NCBI GenBank assembly: GCA_902490355.1
Contig: CABUDN010000042.1
Coordinates: 1 to 17,352, forward strand
Length of the DNA: 17,352 bases
DNA from: an uncultured Oscillibacter sp.
Lineage (GTDB): Bacteria; Bacillota; Clostridia; Oscillospirales; Oscillospiraceae
Direction: 5' to 3'
The stretch's first letter is position 1. Each line of letters starts with the position of its first letter. This document shows positions 13,442-17,352 of this stretch, one piece after another. The notes below the pieces were generated by a model. It was not told where the DNA came from, made no database searches, and worked only from the letters and a program-made list of their open reading frames with translations. The translations under genes were made by a program, and so were the position numbers.

Positions 13442-14821
13442 TTGGATATCATCGCCGCCATCGCCGCCGGCGGAACATCTCCCACCGCCATCGGCATCGT
13501 CCGGGTGTCCGGCGCGGACTGCTTTTCCCTTTGCGACACCGTATTCCGCCCCGTGAGCGGACGCCCCTTCTCCGACCAGACGCCCCGGACCATGGTCTAC
13601 GGCCAGATGCTCGACGCCCAGGGCCGGGTCATCGACCGGGGCCTGGCCGTCCGCTTCCCGGGCCCCCACAGCTACACCGGCGAGGACAGTGCCGAGTTCC
13701 ACTGCCACGGCTCTCCCGTGGTGCTCCAGGAGCTGCTCCACGCCCTCTTTGCCGCCGGAGCCCGGCAGGCCGGTCCCGGGGAATTCACCCGCCGGGCCTT
13801 CCTCAACGGGCGGATGGATCTCACCGAGGCGGAGGCCGTGGTGGATCTCATCGACGCCCGGACGGCCGCCGCCGCCCGCAATGCCGCCGCGCAGCTCTCC
13901 GGCAGCCTGCGCCGGGATTTCCAGACGGTTACGGACGCCCTGCTGGATGTGACCACCCGGTTCTATGCCGTGGTGGACTACCCCGATGAGGACATCCCCG
14001 ACATTCACCCCGAGGAAGTGGAGGCGGCTCTGACCACCTCCGCTCAGACATTGGAGCGGCTTTTGGCCACCTGCCGCCGGGGCCGGGTCCTCAAATCCGG
14101 CGTCCGCACCGCCATCATCGGCCGCCCCAACGCCGGAAAGTCCTCCCTGCTCAACGCTCTGGCCGGATATGAGCGGGCCATCGTCACCGACATTCCCGGC
14201 ACCACCCGGGACACCGTGGAGGAGTCCGTCCTCTGCGGCGGCGTGGAACTGCGCCTGATCGACACCGCCGGCATCCGGGAGACCGACGACACCGTGGAGC
14301 AGCTGGGCGTGGAGCGCAGCCGCAGGGCGGTTGCACAAGCCGATTTGGTGCTGGTGGTCGTTGATATCTCCGCCATCCCAACACTGGAGCACGATGAGAC
14401 CCTCCGCCTTGCCCGGGCCTCCGGAAAACCCTTTGTTGTGGTCTTTTCCAAGCTGGACCTGTACAAGCCGCCCTCTCATGTCGAGGTGCCGGGTACCGGC
14501 GGAGATCCGGCCGGTGCCGTGTATCTCTCCGCCGTCACCGGAGAAGGCCTGCGGGTGCTGGAGGACACGATTGCCGCGCTCTTCCCCCAGGGCAGCGTGC
14601 CCGACGGCTCCATTCTCACCAATCAGCGCCAGGAGGACGCCGCCCGCCGGGCCCTGGCCGCCGTGGAACGGGCCCGGGAGGCCCTGCGGTCCGGATTCAC
14701 ACCGGACGCCATCCTCACCGACGCCGAGGAGGCCCTGGACGCTCTGGGCGAACTCACCGGCCGCACCGCCCGGGAGGAGATCGTCTCCGGCATCTTCTCC
14801 CGTTTCTGCGTGGGAAAATAA
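13442..14821 (+). CDS. mnmE: tRNA uridine-5-carboxymethylaminomethyl(34) synthesis GTPase MnmE
   Basis: With MnmG it installs carboxymethylaminomethyl groups on wobble U34 of certain tRNAs. From a TTG start at 13442 the protein has 459 residues, the family's usual size. It starts (M)DIIAAIAAGGTSPTAIGIVRVSG, the folate-binding N-domain. The G domain follows, with GRPNAGKSS (about 227-235), DIPGTTRDTVEE, DTAGIRETDD and SKLD. The C-terminus ends FSRFCVGK, carrying the essential catalytic Cys. AAGGAG lies 8 bases before the TTG; longer in-frame starts upstream (13331) would add unrelated sequence. No mnmG, jag or rsmG is adjacent, unlike the common oriC-proximal cluster. The leader 13331-13441 holds two short GC hairpins and no evident promoter. 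Confidence 0.96.
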   Translation: MDIIAAIAAGGTSPTAIGIVRVSGADCFSLCDTVFRPVSGRPFSDQTPRTMVYGQMLDAQGRVIDRGLAVRFPGPHSYTGEDSAEFHCHGSPVVLQELLHALFAAGARQAGPGEFTRRAFLNGRMDLTEAEAVVDLIDARTAAAARNAAAQLSGSLRRDFQTVTDALLDVTTRFYAVVDYPDEDIPDIHPEEVEAALTTSAQTLERLLATCRRGRVLKSGVRTAIIGRPNAGKSSLLNALAGYERAIVTDIPGTTRDTVEESVLCGGVELRLIDTAGIRETDDTVEQLGVERSRRAVAQADLVLVVVDISAIPTLEHDETLRLARASGKPFVVVFSKLDLYKPPSHVEVPGTGGDPAGAVYLSAVTGEGLRVLEDTIAALFPQGSVPDGSILTNQRQEDAARRALAAVERAREALRSGFTPDAILTDAEEALDALGELTGRTAREEIVSGIFSRFCVGK

Positions 14822-14856
14822 GTCCCCTGTATCATTCCTGTCCCCGCAAAACGTGG

Positions 14857-14885
14857 TTTACAAAATCACATGACGGTGTTACACT
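14857..14885 (+). promoter_or_regulatory. Predicted promoter for the DUF1836-degV-prmA operon
   Basis: -35 TTTACA (14857-14862), 17-base spacer, -10 TACACT (14880-14885). It lies in the 109-base gap after mnmE, where base composition drops towards A/T. The leader would be about 40 bases. Confidence 0.6.
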
Positions 14886-14930
14886 TCCTTTAGATCGGAT
14901 ATTCATTTCCAGAAAGGGAGGGATGTGTCA

Positions 14931-15482
14931 ATGAACGATCTGACCGCGCTGCTGGACCGGATGCGCACCCAGCGCCCTGTGGCCTGGGACCAGCTGCCGG
15001 ACTTTGCGCTGTATATGGACCAGGTGCTCTCCTACATGGACCGCCAGGTCCTGCGCTTTGACGAGGAAGATGCCCTGACCGCCTCCATGGTCAACAACTA
15101 CACCAAAAGCGGCCTGGTTCCACGGGCCGAGGGCAAGAAGTACAACCGGGAGCATCTGGCCTACCTGACGGCCATTTGCGTGCTCAAGCGGGTGATGTCC
15201 ACCCGGGACATGGATCTGCTGATCCGGGAGGAACTGCGGGGAGAGCGCACCGTGGAGGACGGATACACCGCCTTCTGCGAAAGCCTGAACAGCGCCCTGC
15301 AGGCCATGGCCCAGGAGATGGAGGCCCGTCCGGAAGGCGACACGCTGGCCGACGCCGCCATTCACTTCGCTCTCATCAGCTATGCCGCCGGTCTTGCCAG
15401 CAGCCGTTATGTCTCCTTGCTGCGGGAGGAGCGGGCCGGCGAACCGGCCCATCGGAGCAAAAAAGAAAAGGAGCGCGATTGA
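14931..15482 (+). CDS. DUF1836 protein with MerR-like HTH, putative regulator
   Basis: A 183-residue protein. Residues ~20-110 match my memory of DUF1836: LPDFALYMDQVLSYMDRQV, then the HTH/wing-like block ASMVNNYTKSGLVPR...KKYNREHLAYLTAICVLKRV and the helix MSTRDMDLLIREEL. The motif of helix, turn, NNY(T/V)KSGLVP and basic wing is the MerR-type DNA-binding pattern, so a transcriptional role is likely but unproven. The rest is helical, and the tail is highly charged (HRSKKEKERD). The ATG at 14931 is 8 bases after GGGAGGG; a GTG at 14925 is too close to that RBS. Only 3 bases separate it from degV, so they are co-transcribed and perhaps work together. Confidence 0.85.
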   Translation: MNDLTALLDRMRTQRPVAWDQLPDFALYMDQVLSYMDRQVLRFDEEDALTASMVNNYTKSGLVPRAEGKKYNREHLAYLTAICVLKRVMSTRDMDLLIREELRGERTVEDGYTAFCESLNSALQAMAQEMEARPEGDTLADAAIHFALISYAAGLASSRYVSLLREERAGEPAHRSKKEKERD

Positions 15483-15485
15483 TTT

Positions 15486-16358
15486 ATGCGGGACTATGTC
15501 ATCATCACCGACAGCTGCTGCGACCTGTCCGCAGATCTGGCCCAAGAGCTGGAGCTTGAGGTCGTGCCTCTGAGTCTGCAGATGGGCGGCAAAACCTACC
15601 GCAACTGGCTGGACGGCCGGGAGCTTTCCTTCCCGGACTTTTACCGCCGCATCCGTGCCGGGGAGGCCGCTACCACCTCCGCCGTCAGCGTGGGAGATTT
15701 CGAGGCGGTCATGCGGCCCATTCTCGCCGGGGGCCGGGACATTTTGTGCCTGTGCTTCTCCTCCGCCCTGTCCACCACGTATCAATCCGCCTGCATCGCC
15801 GCCCAGACGCTCTCCGAGGAGGTGCCGGAGGGCACCGTGCGGGTGGTGGATACCCTCTGCGCCTCTCTGGGCCAGGGCCTGCTGGTATACCTGTGCGCGC
15901 AGGAAAAGCGCCGGGGCGCCTCCCTGGAGGAGCTGACCGCCTACGCCGAAGCCACCCGGGGCAAGGTCTGCCACTGGTTCACCGTGGACGACCTGAACCA
16001 CCTCAAGCGGGGCGGCCGGGTCAGCGCCACCGCCGCCCTCTTCGGCACCATGCTCTCCATCAAGCCGGTGCTCCACGTGGACGATGCCGGGCGGCTGATT
16101 CCCGTGTCCAAAACCCGGGGGCGCAAGGCCTCCTTGCTGGCTCTGGTGGACCACATGGCCCAAACCGCCGTGGACCCTGCAAATCAGACTGTTTTCATCA
16201 GCCACGGCGACTGCCTGGCCGATGCGGAATTTGTGGCCGACGCCATCCGCACCCGGCTGGGCGTGACGGATATTCGCATCAACTATGTCGGACCGGTCAT
16301 CGGCAATCACTCCGGTCCCGGAACCGTGGCCCTGTTTTTCCTGGGCAGTGGGAGGTAA
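15486..16358 (+). CDS. DegV family protein, probable fatty-acid-binding (FakB-like)
   Basis: Family members bind a long-chain fatty acid; FakB-type ones present it to the kinase FakA for entry into phospholipid synthesis. The 290 residues show the DegV order: VIITDSCCDLSADLAQEL at the N-terminus, ATTSAVSVGDFEAVM (TSxxS motif near 59-63), CLCFSSALSTTYQSA (about 84-98), VVDTLCASLGQGLLVY, the DDLNHLKRGGRVSATAA block, GTMLSIKPVLHVDDAGRL, and the C-terminal GPVIGNHSGPGTVALFF with the conserved His-Ser-GPGT. AAAGGAG lies 12 bases before the ATG at 15486. No fakA/dak gene is in the window, so the partner kinase would be elsewhere. The lipid ligand is inferred from the family. Confidence 0.93.
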   Translation: MRDYVIITDSCCDLSADLAQELELEVVPLSLQMGGKTYRNWLDGRELSFPDFYRRIRAGEAATTSAVSVGDFEAVMRPILAGGRDILCLCFSSALSTTYQSACIAAQTLSEEVPEGTVRVVDTLCASLGQGLLVYLCAQEKRRGASLEELTAYAEATRGKVCHWFTVDDLNHLKRGGRVSATAALFGTMLSIKPVLHVDDAGRLIPVSKTRGRKASLLALVDHMAQTAVDPANQTVFISHGDCLADAEFVADAIRTRLGVTDIRINYVGPVIGNHSGPGTVALFFLGSGR

Positions 16359-16361
16359 CCA

Positions 16362-17318
16362 ATGGATTGGCTGGAACTGCACATTGACACTACGCACACC
16401 GGACTCGAGCCGGTGGAGACCATGCTCTCCGCGCTGGGCATCGACGGCGTGGTCATTGACGACGAGACGGAATTCCATGATTTTCTGGAGTCCAACCGGC
16501 AATACTGGGACTATGTGGACGAAGACCTGGAGGCCTCCATGCACGGCAAGTCCCGGGTGACGTTCTATCTCCCCGCCGACGAGACGGGCTTTGCCCAGAT
16601 GGGCGAGGTGCGCCTGGCCCTGGAGGACCTCAAGGCCCGGCGCAGCGACTGCGGGACCCTCCTGCTGAGTCTGGAGAACCTGCGGGACGAGGACTGGGAA
16701 AACAACTGGAAGCAGTACTATAAGCCCATGGAGATCGGCCAGCGCCTGCTGGTCATTCCCCAGTGGGAGCAGGTGGATCCCGGCCAGCGGGTTCCTCTGA
16801 TTCTGGACCCGGGCCTGACCTTCGGCACCGGCAGCCATGCCACCACCCGGCTGTGTCTGACCGCCCTGGAAAAAACCGTGGCCCAGGGCGACCGGGTGCT
16901 GGACCTGGGCTGCGGCAGCGGCATCCTCTCCATCGCCGCCCTGCGGCTGGGCGCCTCCCAGGCCCTGGCGGTGGACATCGACGACAAATGCCTGGATGTG
17001 GCCTACGAAAACGCCGCCCTCAACGGCATCGGCAAGGACCGCTACACCGTGCGGGTGGGCGACGTGCTCTCCGACGGGTCTTTGCGCCGGGAGCTGGAAG
17101 GCGGCTACGACATCGTGGTGGCCAACATCGTGGCGGATGTCATCATCGCCCTAGCTCCTCTGGTTCCCGCCATGCTCCGTCCCGGCGGCACCTTTTTGTG
17201 CTCCGGCATCATCGATGACCGGGCCGAAGAGGTCCGCAGCGCCCTGGAAGCGGCAGGCTGGACCGTGCTGGAAACCCAGAGCGCCGACGGCTGGTTTGCC
17301 TACACCTGCCGGAGATAA
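16362..17318 (+). CDS. prmA: Ribosomal protein L11 methyltransferase
   Basis: SAM-dependent enzyme that methylates lysines and the N-terminus of L11. The 318 residues have the PrmA N-terminal substrate domain (MDWLELHIDTTHTGLEPVE..., with DEDWENNWKQYYKPMEIG near 107-124) and the class I methyltransferase domain: DPGLTFGTGSHATTRLCL (about 149-166), motif I VLDLGCGSGILSIAALRLG, the acidic end of beta-2 in AVDIDD, and VVANIVADVI. GSGIIDD and WFAYTCRR end the protein. GGGAGG overlaps the degV stop region, 6 bases before the ATG at 16362; 3 bases separate the genes. In related genomes rsmE often follows, which would lie beyond this window. Confidence 0.97.
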   Translation: MDWLELHIDTTHTGLEPVETMLSALGIDGVVIDDETEFHDFLESNRQYWDYVDEDLEASMHGKSRVTFYLPADETGFAQMGEVRLALEDLKARRSDCGTLLLSLENLRDEDWENNWKQYYKPMEIGQRLLVIPQWEQVDPGQRVPLILDPGLTFGTGSHATTRLCLTALEKTVAQGDRVLDLGCGSGILSIAALRLGASQALAVDIDDKCLDVAYENAALNGIGKDRYTVRVGDVLSDGSLRRELEGGYDIVVANIVADVIIALAPLVPAMLRPGGTFLCSGIIDDRAEEVRSALEAAGWTVLETQSADGWFAYTCRR

Positions 17319-17352
17319 CATCACGGTGCCCGGAGTCTGTCTTTGCCGAAAA
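17319..17352. other. Right-edge remnant after prmA
   Basis: Thirty-four bases after the prmA stop, too short to assign. No terminator hairpin, RBS or start codon for a next gene is visible. Confidence 0.6.

Noticed and set aside
11105..14479. A 1124-codon open frame on the minus strand, antisense to pnp and mnmE
   Set aside because: It spans two unrelated canonical genes and the pnp terminator, with low-complexity Gly/Ala/His/Val composition. It is a codon-bias shadow.
14928..16838. A 636-codon minus-strand frame antisense to DUF1836, degV and prmA
   Set aside because: Same shadow pattern, crossing three well-supported genes with good RBSs on the plus strand.
1..17352. CRISPR arrays, tRNA/rRNA genes, insertion sequences, phage genes or defence systems
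   Set aside because: No spaced repeats, transposase or recombinase frames, terminal inverted repeats or tRNA-like cloverleaves were seen. All substantial coding capacity is explained by ordinary chromosomal genes.

Overview
The window looks like ordinary chromosomal DNA from a GC-rich Gram-positive anaerobe, most likely a gut clostridium of the Oscillospiraceae / Flavonifractor-like type. The evidence is an isoleucine T-box leader in front of ileS, a YtrA-type GntR/ABC operon, DegV and DUF1836 proteins, Firmicutes-style Shine-Dalgarno sites (AGGAGG-like) and sigma-A-like promoters, all with strongly G/C-ending codons. The genus is an inference; no rRNA or other taxonomic marker is present. 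No tRNA, CRISPR array, insertion sequence, phage gene or attachment site was seen.

Left part, minus strand (1-10389). Reading from right to left: a self-regulated operon encodes a GntR repressor, an ABC ATPase, an ABC permease with a large C-terminal soluble domain, and a membrane-anchored zinc amidase. The genes are joined by 4-, 26- and 4-base overlaps. Next comes a stand-alone 56-residue gene of unknown function with its own RBS and terminator. Then a T-box riboswitch (specifier ATC, isoleucine) controls an 84-residue zinc-ribbon protein and isoleucyl-tRNA synthetase, closed by a strong terminator. Beyond that are a membrane acyltransferase (Acyl_transf_3), then lspA (signal peptidase II) overlapping an rluD-type pseudouridine synthase that is cut off by the left edge. 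The first ~57 bases are A-rich low-complexity sequence that does not continue the conserved protein, and they look like a contig-end artefact.

Right part, plus strand (10524-17318). A divergent promoter drives rpsO (S15), followed by a terminator/attenuator and pnp (PNPase), the classic rpsO-pnp pair. After a strong terminator comes mnmE (tRNA wobble-uridine modification, TTG start). A new promoter then drives DUF1836 (MerR-like HTH), a DegV-family lipid-binding protein and prmA (L11 methyltransferase), which are spaced only 3 bases apart.

Functionally the window is dominated by translation and RNA metabolism (rluD-like, ileS, rpsO, pnp, mnmE, prmA) plus cell-envelope functions (lspA, acyltransferase, ABC/amidase operon). 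I do not see a large undescribed system. The points most worth checking are the zinc-ribbon gene inside the ileS T-box operon, the amidase translationally coupled to a GntR/ABC module with a perfect operator at its start site, the isolated 56-residue gene, the DUF1836-DegV pair, and the tandem repeat between the two divergent promoters.
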